Source: Verpa conica (taxonomy: Eukaryota; Ascomycota; Pezizomycetes; Pezizales; Morchellaceae). Taken from it: a DNA stretch of 64,000 bases. Both the position numbers and the translations under genes were made by a program. The stretch spans positions 1,736,001 to 1,800,000 of the forward strand of contig JAUFSD010000001.1 in NCBI GenBank assembly GCA_033030425.1. The letters are read 5' to 3'. Below, in pieces: positions 1 to 11,029 of the stretch. How positions within the stretch are numbered: position 1 is the first letter of the stretch; each line of letters begins with the position of its first letter. The notes under the pieces were generated by a model. The model was not told the origin of the DNA and ran no database searches. It saw only the letters and a list, made by a program, of their open reading frames with translations.

Positions 1-2
1 CT

Positions 3-818
3 ACGAAAACCACGACAAACCCCGGGTTCCCACCCTCTGCAACCCCCACCCTCCCTCCTACGGCCACTCCGCGATGCAGAACAATGGTCTTCCGTGGCTT
101 CCTCGCCTCAATTCCACCAAACCATCATAACCCCATCGAAAACCACAACCCTCGTAACGTATTCGAATCTGACGCTATAACTTTTACGACGGACTCCCGC
201 ATGACAAAGACCGGGGAGATCATAACACCCCATTTACCTGGTGGTAATGCAGAGATTCAAACCGTCGGTGGGGGATACGTGGAGGCCATGTTCTGGATCA
301 CAGGGGAGGGTCTGCAAAACCAATGGAGAGTTCGGGGTAAATGTTACCTGCTCGCAGAAGAGGACGTTGACGACACGGATGAGATTACCAAAGTTCTAAA
401 AAAGCACTTGATCCCCACGGGAGAAGAAGGCGCCGAAAAGTGGACTTGGAAGAAGGAAGTTCAAACCCATTTTGGAAATTTAACCCCAGCGCTACGGGGA
501 TCGTTTGCTAGTCCTCCTCCAGGAGTGCCTGTAGGGATTCCACTTTCGGAAATTTCGGAGAGTCAGTCAGGTGGGGGGGTAGCTCTAGCGAAGGGGAGTA
601 AGATTCAGAATGATAATGTCATGGATAAAGAGGGCCTAGCGGCTATTGCGAGGAGAAATATGAGGGTTGGTGTTATTGTCCCGGAGGTTGTTGAGAGGGT
701 AGATTTAGCGGAGGATGATGGAAAGGCGAGGAGGTGGGTCTACTGGAGGTCTGAAGATGAAGATAATGATAAGGGTAAGGCGATTAATGGGTGGGAGATG
801 GTGGAGACATGGCCCTAG
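3..818 (+). CDS. Pyridoxamine 5'-phosphate oxidase-like FMN-binding protein (5' partial)
   Basis: The reading frame is already open at the left window edge (codons start at base 3) and ends with a stop at 818, so the 5' end is missing. The opening residues contain a PRCRT-type segment followed by MVFRGFL, then FTTDSRMTK, YVEAMFWI and QWRVRGK. This is the order seen in the Alr4036/pyridoxamine-oxidase-like FMN-binding split-barrel family. The ATG at 84 lies inside this conserved core and is not the likely start. The C-terminal part (RNMRVGVIVPEVVERVDL, then WVYWRSEDE and WEMVETWP) fits the usual tail, where substrate-side residues pack against the flavin. By family knowledge these are cytosolic flavoproteins whose physiological substrate is mostly unknown, so true pyridoxine-phosphate oxidation is not assured. 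No intron is seen in the visible part. Confidence 0.85.
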   Translation, partial: TKTTTNPGFPPSATPTLPPTATPRCRTMVFRGFLASIPPNHHNPIENHNPRNVFESDAITFTTDSRMTKTGEIITPHLPGGNAEIQTVGGGYVEAMFWITGEGLQNQWRVRGKCYLLAEEDVDDTDEITKVLKKHLIPTGEEGAEKWTWKKEVQTHFGNLTPALRGSFASPPPGVPVGIPLSEISESQSGGGVALAKGSKIQNDNVMDKEGLAAIARRNMRVGVIVPEVVERVDLAEDDGKARRWVYWRSEDEDNDKGKAINGWEMVETWP

Positions 819-2027
819 GGAGAATCATAGAACCTATTAGTCACATATTGCCCGACTTCTATGAGTGGGAAATACTAGAGCAGCGGTATTTCAGAATCAG
901 ACCTTACAAAGGCAAATTTCAGTTTCTTTATTACAATGCCCCAGCTTCTACCATAGTCACTCTGTTGAACTGGGGGTCTTTGCTTTTCTATTACTAATTC
1001 CCCTTCATGTGGGAACCCTGCCGCCCCCCTCTCCTTTACTCACTGCACAATTAGTTTTAACGACTTTGGTTCATTTAGGACAAAGATATATCTGATGGTA
1101 AAATCACCTAGCGTAATATAAATACAAAGAGAAACAATCTCAGTATTTTACAGATTACAGAATAGGGCTTTTTGCTAAAGGCCTTTTTTCTAAGGTTAGA
1201 TTTGACAGATGCCAATGATCGTGAGAGGTTACATGATTTGAGTGACTATATTTCCCATGATAATTCACGCCCCAACAGCTTTTATATACAATCAAAAGTG
1301 ATGTCACGTCACGCAATTTAAACATGCACTATCACTCGACCAAGCCTTGGCTACATGTCTCTTATTTTTTATATCCCTTATCCCATTATACCTATACAGT
1401 CATTATGTCATGGCTGAAAGGTGCACTCGTCTAACACATACAAGAATAATCTAGCACAATTTAGCCCTCAGGATAACTCACATCACAATCTTCGGTATGT
1501 ACTCTAGGCTCCTCCTAAATTTCACTTTAAACATCTTACTATACTCAGTGGGACAAACAGTAGTTTTATTTTTCTCCCCTTTTTATAGTATCCTTTAACC
1601 GCTCTGTAAAGCTTCCCAAGAGCGATTGTATCACCCTGTGAGCTCATATAGAGCTTTCTAGTTGGTAATGTGTTTTCCGGCGAATTCAACGCCCGTTCTG
1701 ATATTTATCCCCTTTGTAAACTATCTCTCCTCAGGTAGACTATCACTATCCGTAAGTGCTAATAGAGTAAGGATAAGAAAACAGGAGTTGCGGCTCAAAT
1801 AAGGTTTTGAGCCTCACCCTTGGCAGATCATAAAATTGGCCGCGTTCAGAGGACAATCCCGCATTCGGACGGTATCCTGCAATGAGATTTTAAGCCCTAT
1901 ATTGCCCTGTGCTGCCATCTCGGAATCATCCCATAGCCATTCTTCATCTCAGACCTTCATCTAATCCAACTTGACCTTGATTTAATCTTTCATCTTCATC
2001 AGTAGAATCTGCCTCCATCCACCTACA
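819..2027. other. Intergenic, no gene seen
   Basis: AT-rich spacer between the partial flavoprotein gene and the gene starting at 2028. Two overlapping short frames at 791-1095 have no recognisable motif. The last 150 bases before 2028 are C/T-rich with repeated CATC/CTTC words, a common look for fungal 5' untranslated leaders. No tRNA or repeat was recognised. Confidence 0.5.
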
Positions 2028-3022
2028 ATGTGGAATCCCCGCTCAGGAGAGTTTCGCCCTCCTCCTCCCCCTCCCCACCGCCGTAACTCTCTTGAACCAC
2101 AACGCTTCATACAAGCCTCCCAAGCTCATACCCGCCGCCAGTCTACTTCCAGCTATAGACCCCATCGTAACCTCAACACTAGTCCAGTTGACCAAAAACA
2201 TTACAATCGCCAACCACCGCTGTCCCGCCCCACTTACCGTAACCTCTCCCTCCAGGGCCCTAGTAGACATCTATACGAACCTCTTCCTGAGCATACCCAG
2301 GTCCCATACTTCATGGCCCCAGAGCAGCAGTTTCTATCACATAAATACGCAACACTTGCACTTCCTCCGCTTCCCCCAGTCCCAGAACTTCGGCAGACCC
2401 AACCTTCTAATGGACGTACAAAGATGCTATCCAACTCTTTCTCCCTCCCCTGGAACCTTACCTCATCATACTACAATAGCAAAGGTCACGGGGGATCGCT
2501 CTCGAAGCCATCAACCCCGCAGATGCCACGCCAGCATTGGTCAGGCCTAGCGAGAAAGGACGGAAGACCAAGTAGAAATGACGTTGTTAAGGTTTCTGCT
2601 CCGCAGGACCTGGATGGCGATGGCAGCCCCGATGACCGGGAGACGCAGGGTGCAAGAATTGTGCGTAAGAGCTTCAGCAGTACCAGCAAAAGATCTCTAT
2701 ATTCTGGTCCGTCTGCTGACTATAGAGAGGAACTGAAAAAGGTCTATAACAAAGAGTCAACAGCTTACTGGGCTGGTCGTTTTATGTCGATTCATGATAG
2801 ACTGGTGGCGGATTATCCGCATGAACCTGCTCAACTGAGGGTCAAGAGAGCTTTTACGAACCTTCAAGTTATGGCTTGTACTGCCGTAGCTGAGCAGTCA
2901 CTAATGGTATGTGCCTACTTTTTATACCATAAAGATTTCTGCTGTTCTAATTAGCTATTGTTGTTATATAGGAGTTTAAGAGTGCCTTTGAAAAGAAGGT
3001 AAAGAAAGGAGCAGACTGGTGA
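2028..3022 (+). CDS. Conserved fungal protein of unknown function
   Basis: Modelled as exons 2028-2906 and 2972-3022 (309 aa). The intron has a clean donor (GTATGT) right after an ATG codon and an acceptor TATATAG, and the second exon continues as EFKSAFEKKVKKGADW before a TGA. The first two thirds are low in complexity: a proline run near the N-terminus, then Ser/Arg/Pro-rich sequence. The only ordered-looking part is the last 75 residues (AYWAGRFMSIHDRLVADYP, then RVKRAFTNLQVMACTAVAEQSLMEFKSAFEKK), which looks like a short helical module. I believe such C-terminal modules recur in uncharacterised ascomycete proteins, but I cannot name a function. The gene converges with the multicopper oxidase, about 240 bp between stops. 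Without the intron the frame would run on to 2954 with an unrelated tail, so the spliced form is preferred. Confidence 0.65.
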
Positions 3023-3264
3023 GTTGTCTGATACGAGATGCTGATATGCAGGTCTTATCTCCTCTTCTAGAGGAATATGATCGTTGATGTTGCCTGCATG
3101 GAGATCACATCGGGGGGCAAAATAGTTGGGGTTGCTATTAGTATCCACCTGTACAATAAACCAAAAACTCTTAAGGTATATGTACAATATAATTAAAAAT
3201 TCCCTGAAAACGCCATCCACCATAACCTATTGATATCCATAAGGTAAAAAGATGTTTAACCAGC

Positions 3265-5318
3265 TTAATCATCATAAAATGCTTCATCTGGAATCCCACC
3301 TCCCCTCTGCCTCTCTGGGTCTTTGCACAGCCCTTCTACTTCCTCTGGTATCTTCCACTGCCCAACCACATCACCTCGTGTCAAAAACTGCATCAGCATC
3401 CCAGCCTCTGCATGCCACGCAATATGGCAGTGAAATGCCCACATCCCTGGATTATCAGCAACAAATCGTATCAACACCCACCCATATTGCTCGATCGTGA
3501 CTGTATCCCTCCTCAATGGGTTCGTTGTGTTGAGAGTATCGTATTCACTCATGTTAAAATACCCTCTTCCTTGACCCAAGACAAAGAACTTGTAACCATG
3601 GAGGTGAAACGGGTGATTCCCATCATCAAAGTTATCGATTAAGACATCCACCGTTTTTATACCATCAACATTGACCACCATCTGGCGCTTCACATCGAAC
3701 GCTTTATCCAGCACCCCATTCACATTACTATTAGTAAATGAAGAATTACCCGTACCCAGGCCATCGATAGCCGAGAACAGCGTTGGCGTTCCGCGCTCGG
3801 GTCGCCAAGAAGTACTATTAAAGAACCCCCGCGAAAGCGCATACCCGCCAATCTCAAAATTACTACGTAAATGGACCAACATATCGGGCTTGGGCGCTTT
3901 GACAACTACAGCAGGCTCGATCTCAGTTGTGATGAGGTCTTTGCATTCCAGCTCCATTGCCTCGTTCCATGGTGTTGTGGTTGGTAGGCTCGATGGCGGT
4001 GTAGATGAAGAAGGTGAAGTGTAGTGTACGATCCCGCGGACTTCGGCTTCGAGTGATTCGGGGATATCGGCGAAACAGTGGGCTATCATCCGTGCGCGGA
4101 GCCAGAAGGAGTCTTCGGGGTGGTTGGCTGTGAGGATGATGGAGTAGCGTTGGGCGACGTTGATGCGGAAACGATGAAGTGGGTATGGGTTTACGGTGAT
4201 ACCGTCGACCTCGATTAGTGTGAACCTATATAAAAAAAACAGGGAGGTATCAGTAATGAAGGCGTTCTCTCAGTAGAAGAGGGCGAGTGCTTACTCATGA
4301 TTATCAATCTCGATATCAAACTCGGCAAACGCGCCAACGTTGATAAATCTTAAACGGTGGTTCTTGTCACGTTCCAAACCAAATGTTGCTAGACTTGCGT
4401 TGGAAGTGTTGCAGTTGTACTGTGCGCTGACTTTGGCGCAGTCGATGATGTTCTGCCCATTGATCAGGGCGCCGTTCGGAACAGGCTCGGCGTTCTCGTT
4501 ATCGGGCGCTAGGTATGTTGGCAAAAGCGCAGATGAGAGATCATGGTAGTAGTCGTGCACCATCACCACTCTATCACTCTCGTACTCCAATACCTTGACC
4601 TCGCCCGGTGAATGTATAATAAACGGCCCAAACAACCCATCCGCGCGTGTAGTAGAAAAATGCGCATGGTACCAATAAGTCCCGTGTTGATCTCTCACAG
4701 TGAACTCGTATCTGAAGGATGTTCCGGGGGGTATAGGGCAGTTTGTAACCCCAGTTGTACCGTCCATCCAGTTTGTGCCATTCTGGTATTGGCCGTGCCA
4801 GTGCAGTGAGGTGGAGTTGGAGGAGAGGTTTTGCACGTCGATTATGAGCGTGTCCCCCTCATTTACTTGTACAAGAGGACCAGGGAATTGTGAGTTTATT
4901 AGGATGAGTGTCCGTGATACGCCTGCTTCTAGGTCAATACTAGAGTGTTGGGGAAAGTTTGTAAATGGAACTCACCATCAGGATTCCCTTCAATTTCAGA
5001 GATAGTCCAGTTGTAATACCGTGTAGTTGGCGCTGCATTAACATCCCATGATGGGTCTAATATGTATTCGTTTGGATCTCTTCGGAATGACACTGGTGGT
5101 GATGGTGGTGGGTCTATGGGCGAGGGTACTACTGGCCATGACGGAACTTCCCGGAACGCGGGGACTGAGTGGGGGTTCAGGACAGGAAAGAAGCTGGAGT
5201 AGAGGAATATGAACAGAGGGATGACACTCAAGAGGCCGAGGCTGTAGAGTATTGTCCGTGCTAGGCTACGTCGTGGAGTAGCCTCTCCGCGGGCTTGTAG
5301 CAGAGGGCCTTGCGACAT
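3265..5318 (-). CDS. Membrane-anchored multicopper oxidase (laccase/ferroxidase-like)
   Basis: Exons, in coding order: 5318-4976, 4928-4295, 4225-3265 (645 aa). Both introns are GT..AG and restore the family reading frame. All four copper-ligand blocks are present: HWHG (about 157-160), WYHAH (about 201-204), HPFHLHG (about 530-536) and HCHIAWH (about 591-597). The T1 axial position, ten residues after the T1 cysteine, is Met (about 602), as in lower-to-moderate potential oxidases; high-potential laccases have Phe or Leu. A hydrophobic helix at about residues 22-42, preceded by Arg residues, suggests a type II signal anchor with the catalytic domains outside. Many NXS/T sites fit a secreted domain. 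The ATG at 5318 is chosen because the longer open frame to 5405 begins with TTG. Substrate is undetermined: phenols, melanin precursors or Fe(II) are all possible, and the iron-uptake partner FTR1 is not next to it. Confidence 0.93.
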
Positions 5319-7172
5319 CGTGGAGTGTCGTACGGGCGCAGGAACAGAGTGGATAGGTGGGAGGCTCTCAACGGTAAATAACAAATTTAGCAGCCGAGGC
5401 ACCAATGCAATCCTTGCAAAGACAACCTCCGGTGTATAGTACCATCAATAGATGTATTGTTATATAGGAATACCCAGTTCTATATTGTATACATAGGAAC
5501 CTCGATATAAGAATGTTTCTCGGCTAGCATTGCTGGCTTTCTGTAAGGGGTTAGGTACACTCTTTCGTTAGACTGTATGCAGTCCGTCTGCAGCTCCTCT
5601 CTTCACAACTACATGTACTAGTATCTAGTCTTTCGTATCTACCCCACGAATCAGCTCAAGGTACTCTATAACCCCACACTTTTTATCTAAATTGCTCGAC
5701 AGTATGATTCATGTCCCTTATCTACGGGCAAGAGGCGACTGAAAGCGCTCATAGAAAAGCTCTTATTAGTACATAAATAGTATTTCTAAGAAAAGGCAGT
5801 CTAGATAATCCCTCTCTAGATCTGCTCTAGCTATACGACGTTCTTTTCCGCAGTCACGGAAGAGACCGTCAACTGTCCTGCTATCAAACGGATAAACCAT
5901 TCCTTGTTTGAGTGTGGCCGCATGAAAGACAATTGTGAAAGGCGGCTTGCAATTACCACTAGCAGTATGAGAACTGAGCTTTACTATATAGATATTATAT
6001 ATACTATCGGGTTCCGTCTTTCCGAGATAGGTGTTCACCAGCTAGGTGAACAGCCCCACAACCCTTTTCTAGTAAGCCGTGGTCTGGGTATCTAGGGCTT
6101 AGCGCATAACCGCTATATCGCGCCTTATACGCCTGGTATCAAGGGAGCTTATTGCCATAGTGCCGCATGGCGGCTGATAAACTAGAAAATCAGCAGAGAA
6201 TGGAGAGGGTGTAATTATTTAATTACTAAAGTGATAATAAAAAAAGAAAGTTCAGCCCACCAATAATTATAAGCGTTCGGTTATATGAGACTCCATACAT
6301 TTCTATACTCCATACTACATGTATATCATCACTTGCACTCAGCCACTCTGGGAGTAGGCGACACCCATATTAAACCTTCTGAATGTTCCGAGGGGGCAGT
6401 GACAAATTGTATGGGTAACCCCACTGCACCCGGAACGCTTAGCTAACTTTGCAACCCCGGATAAGTAGCTACCGAGAGGTTTATCAGCTACATTCTTATC
6501 AGAATATACGTATATCCAGATCTGGAAGGATTTATCCTTGAAAGATTGAAAACATATCGCCTATAGCTTTTTTTTCCCGGCTTTTTTCCTCACTCATTTT
6601 ATATATCTCCTGTAGTAGATCTATGATGCATGAAATACCTAGCAAGTTATTGGCTACCGGTAACATCGATAACATGTGGAAACAAGATTAGATGAAACTC
6701 TGCAGGCCCGGAGTGAGGCGAGCTTACGAAGTCTACACAAGCTTTGCCGAGCCCTGCAGAACTTGGCCAATTAGCCACTCCAAGAGATACCACGCCCCCC
6801 CAAGCCCCTGCCCGCACCCCAGCTACTCCGGCGGCCTGATGCTGTTTAGAGGTCTCCTCCGCCTCTTCCCCACACCACGTACAAGATCAGTATTGTATTG
6901 TATTGTAGGCATTGCCTGAGGATACCACCGATACTCTACAGTCGGCACTTGCCTTACATTACAGGAACACGGTGCACCACAAGATTAATCTGATATTTAT
7001 AAATTACCGGAGTCGAGCCGAAAGACATATTTAACAAGGCGTCACCCTTCCTAATTTCCCTGTCGTCGTCTGCTCAGAAACCTTCCTTACGCGCATTATA
7101 CAGAGCTTCAATAACTCCAAGTCACACACACACAATCTCTCTCATTCCGGTGTTGTAGCTGCAATCACCACC
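5319..7172. other. Intergenic, no gene seen
   Basis: AT-rich spacer between two divergent genes (multicopper oxidase and acid phosphatase), so it should contain both promoters. It holds a perfect palindrome with 8-bp arms at 6032-6052 and a stretch CTCGATATAAGAA at 5511-5523 that resembles the ends of the small element at 9432-9532. Short open frames at 5766-6095 and 6692-6919 have no family features. Confidence 0.5.
6032..6052. repeat. Perfect palindrome, 8-bp arms
   Basis: Arms TGTTCACC and GGTGAACA are separated by 5 bases. The palindrome is short and intergenic; it could be a protein-binding site or a chance hairpin. Confidence 0.6.
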
Positions 7173-8804
7173 ATGCAACAAACATTCCTCTCCTCGCTGC
7201 TCGCCTTGGCCGTTGCCACAACAGCCATTGCAGCAGACGTGCCCCTGGGCTACACTCGTTCGCCAACTAGCAACGTTACAGGGAAAGCCTTCAATCGCTT
7301 CATAACCATCTGGCTCGAAAACACAGACTACGACAAGGCAGCCGGCGACCCTAGTCTGCAATGGCTCGCAACAAAGGGGATCACGCTCTCAAACTACTTT
7401 GCCGTCACCCATCCGTCTGAGCCCAATTACGTCGCAGCTGTCGGTGGTGATTACTTTGGTATTAATAATGACGATGCCAACTTACTCCCGTCAAACATCT
7501 CCTCTATTGCAGACTTGCTCGAGGATAAGGATATTACCTGGGGCTCCTATCAGGAAGATATGCCATACTCTGGCTTCACAGGAGCAGAGTATAAAAACCA
7601 AGTAACGAAGGCGAATGCTTATGTCAGGAAGCATAACCCATTGGTTATGTTTGATTCCGTGGCGAGTGACCCGGAACGGCTGGCGTTGATTAAAAACTTG
7701 ACGTGGTTTGAAAAAGATTTGGAGGCAAAGACGTTGCCCCAGTGGATATTTATTACCCCAAATATGACCTCTGGTGGGTTAAGTTTATTATAATTTACTA
7801 TTATTCCATTTTTCTAACTTTGGAATTAGACGGACATGATACTTCCGTCACTGTTGCTGGTTCCTGGACTCGCGCCTTTTTAGAGCCGCTTCTTAACAAC
7901 GAATATTTCATGAAGGTAAGTTATTTTTCATGCTGTTTCAAGTAACTTGCACTCATAATCACCCATAGGACACACTCATCCTTGTCACATTCGATGAAAA
8001 TCATAGCTACACCAGTCAAAACCGGGTCCTTGGTATTCTACTCGGTGGCGCCGTCCCCACTGAGCTAATTGGCACAACTGACTCTAACTACTACGGTACT
8101 TCTTGCCTCTTACCTAGATCTCTTGGCAAACCAACTAATCCTCTCTTCAATAGACCACTATAGTGAAATCGCTACCGTTGAAGCCAACTGGGACCTCGAT
8201 ACCCTCGGTCGTTTTGATGTCGGCGCCAATGTTTTCTCATTCGTTGCTAATCTTACATCTGACGAGGTCCGGACCCTCGAAACCCTAGATAAAACATATT
8301 TGAACGAATCTTATCCCGGTATCTTCAACAGCAAAACATGGGCCCCGCAACCAGCCCCAAACACCCAGTTGACGCAGAACGGGAGGGCTGTGTTGCCCTC
8401 TATTCAAGAGGAGTGGGAAACATCTTCAGCAAAGACATATTACACTGGAAGTCTTGGGGTTCCAAGTCTAGCAGATCCACCAACGTATGAATAAGCCTTA
8501 AATACAAACCTTTCTTTTTTTTTATATTACCCTAGGAAGGGAAGGATCTATAGATCAAATTAGTTGACATAAAGGCACATTGTGTTATAAAAGGTTGGTT
8601 AGTTTAAACGTGACTGCTTCTACCAGTTCAGCGGCTCCTAGTGCTACGAATGGTCAAACCTCCTCGAATGGTCAAACTTCTTCAAACAACCAGGATTCCG
8701 CGAATAGTCCAAATTCCGCGAGAAAGGTTGGAGTTAGTGATTTGCTATGTGTTTTGGTGGGAACCATGTTGATAGCCACTATTTCGGGGGTTGCGAGTTT
8801 GTGA
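7173..8804 (+). CDS. Secreted acid phosphatase, phosphoesterase family, probably GPI-anchored
   Basis: Exons 7173-7773, 7830-7915, 7969-8095, 8154-8484, 8603-8804 (448 aa). The N-terminus is a classical signal peptide (hydrophobic core LLALAVATTAIA). The body carries the marks of fungal phosphate-repressible acid phosphatases of the phosphoesterase superfamily: IWLENTDYD, HPSEPNYVA, then GHDTSV and LVTFDENHSYTSQNRV, with several N-glycosylation sites. The last exon encodes a Ser/Asn/Thr-rich linker (repeated NGQTSS units) and ends in a hydrophobic segment (LLCVLVGTMLIATISGVASL), the layout of a GPI-anchor signal. If the last intron (118 bp, GTATGA..GTTAG) is not removed, translation stops at 8494 and gives a soluble enzyme. 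The family hydrolyses phosphomonoesters outside the cell to supply phosphate. The splice model for the last intron is the weakest part. Confidence 0.88.
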
Positions 8805-10068
8805 TGACAAATTTTTTTTGGGGAGGGGAGGGAGAGAGGGAGAGAGGGCCCTTACTACCTGCAATGGGATTGTGCTGCATGATAGAAATTTCCCCGGAGC
8901 CCTGCCTGCGAAAAAAAAAGGAAATACGGCGGTCAATAGAGATGGGATATTAATGAGGTCTAGATGAGCTGTGGGTTATCCCCTCCCCCCTAAAAGGGTT
9001 GTAAGCATATATTGCATGTGGGGTTTGTTTCCGTGATATCCGGTAGACGGGTGATATTATATAAGTAATGGTACTTGAGTGGCTGGGAGGTTTATTGTTT
9101 ATCTTTGTTAATAGACTTCTTTTTCTGATTATTGCTTTTTTTTCTTTTTGGCTATTAACATGGGTACCTTGAAGCTGATGCCACGGTAGCGTCGGGTACC
9201 TCCGATCAAATTCTTTGTGGTAGAATATGGATCAGGTATGTCTATTACTTGTTTATTACTAAATCGCGTTACTACCTTAGCTATGTTGTTACTAGGTAAT
9301 AACCCGGCCGAGGTATGTTTAAAGGTTGGTGTAGGAAACTTAGCCTCGGGGGATATCTACCCTGCTGGTAACATTCTCCGGAGACAAATGTAGTATTACT
9401 CAGATAGGCAGGAGACCTAGGCACCTATATACAGTCACACCTCGCTATAAGAAACCTCGTTATAAGCCTTTTCTAGATTCATTCGTTGAAATCAGCTGAA
9501 TACTTAGCGTTTCTTATAGCGAGGTGCAACTGTACGTCAAGATTACCTTTTCTCCTCTTATTTGACCGAACGTGAAATTATGCAGAGCCCTCCGATACCA
9601 AGTCTGGTTCATCCTGGCTCAAGCGGTGAGATGATTTAAACACCCAGACTAATAGGTGAACTATGTGGGCTAGCCGTTAGCCTACCCGCCGAAGAGTGCT
9701 ATCCTACAGCCTTAATACCCATATAATTATATCGCTAGAGGTAATAAATATTCTTGTAAAAAGATGAAAAGATATTGTGGCACACGTTAGCACCAAAGGT
9801 TAAATATTATCAATCACTGTGACACCTGTTTGTGAGTATAGAAGAGCACATAGAGATCATCCCTCTTTGTTATCATAGACCTGTCCACTCTTCAAGACCG
9901 GTCTATTTATCGGTTTCGTCCGTAAACACTAAGCAACCTAGTAACAGATCTCGTGACTTAGGCTGACCATATTATATAAGCTGCAAACAACCACTCAAAT
10001 CTAGCTCAGACCCCGCACTAGCTAAGTATATTTCTTGGGAATTTTGAATCAACCCTAATATATTTACG
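8805..10068. other. Intergenic with one small inverted-repeat element
   Basis: The 3' flank of the phosphatase gene starts with a G/A-rich run. The only structure recognised is the TA-flanked element at 9432-9532, listed separately. No coding frame of note. Confidence 0.5.
9432..9532. mobile_element. 101-bp non-autonomous inverted-repeat element with TA flanks (pogo-like ends)
   Basis: The left end reads CAGTCACACCTCGCTATAAG and the right end, read on the other strand, CAGTTGCACCTCGCTATAAG. Both are followed by AAAC, so 22 of 24 terminal bases match. A TA dinucleotide lies directly outside each end (9430-9431 and 9533-9534), the target duplication expected of Tc1/mariner/pogo-type transposition. 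There is no coding capacity, so it would need a transposase made elsewhere. The CAGT start and CTCG..TATAA words resemble ends of pogo-class elements in general form. Family assignment is an inference. Confidence 0.75.
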
Positions 10069-11029
10069 ATGTCTGCTAGTCCTAAGCCAGCGACGCCGAA
10101 TTTAAGGTTTAAGGCGGGTACTTTCTCATGGTATGATATAGATCATGCAAAAATTGTAAGACACTATAACTAGAGTAAAAAGGACTGATATTCTTAGGGC
10201 AGCCCACAAGTCACTCTAATCGTTGGCCCTGAAAAGAAGCGATTGACCGCACACAGTGATATCCTTTGCAAATGGTCCTACTTCAGAGCTGCACTTCTAG
10301 GAAATTTTATGGAAGCTGAGAGTCAGTGCATCGATTTCCCACTGGAGTCTCCGGATACAGTTGAGGCATTCTTAGAGTTCTGCTACTCCGGGGATTACTC
10401 TTATCATTTCACAAATTACGACATGACTGGTCATGTTAGCGGGTGTAATCAACAAATCTCCCACATCCCGGGGAAACCTACTAAGTGTTCTTGCGAATTA
10501 TTTACCATCAATAGTGCCGATACAGGCGATACAGGCGATATATGTAATACATGCATGCACAACCTCGAGGACCATATTGGATTGTCAGCAGAATTAGCTG
10601 AACTAGCTCTGGAAAAAACGGAACTCCACACTCGAGTATATGTCCTAGCCGACAAACTCGGTATCCCCACCTTACAAGCTCTAGCCGCGGGTCGAGTATA
10701 TCCGCCAGCATCGCCGGCCTCAAACAGAAGCAAAATCGACATAGCTAGATATATCTATTTAAATACACCCCCGACAGACAAGCTACTGAGAAAGAAAGCG
10801 TTGGAAGTGACGATGGAAATACTACTAAAGAAACAGACTTCCTTTTCTGGCCTAATTCAGATGTAACTCGACCATCGTCTAATTCTTGTGCGTACGTACC
10901 ATATACGCTAATATAATAACTACTAGAATTCAGATATATACGGCTCTGGAAGAAATTGTGGTTGAAGATCCTGCCTTTTCTCTTGATATTATTAAAGAAT
11001 TTATGGCGAGGAATACAAACCCTAATTAA
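10069..11029 (+). CDS. BTB/POZ domain protein with Cys-rich insertion
   Basis: Exons 10069-10155, 10198-10862, 10927-11029 (284 aa). The second exon begins VTLIVGPEKKRLTAHSDILC and continues with YFRAALLGNFMEAES and DTVEAFLEFCYSGDY, the standard order of a fungal BTB/POZ domain (about residues 30-110). An insertion follows at about 112-150 with Cys residues in CSC and CNTCMH arrangements, then a helical part with LADKLGIPTLQALA (end of the BTB fold). Such proteins usually act as dimerisation or cullin-3 adaptor modules; the target here is unknown. The N-terminal exon starts at an ATG (MSASPKPATP). The third exon adds a short helical tail; if its intron were retained, the protein would stop at 10866. 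The gene stands alone in AT-rich DNA. Confidence 0.82.

Noticed and set aside
4929..5405. Longer N-terminus for the multicopper oxidase
   Set aside because: The extended frame begins with TTG; the ATG at 5318 leaves the membrane anchor intact.
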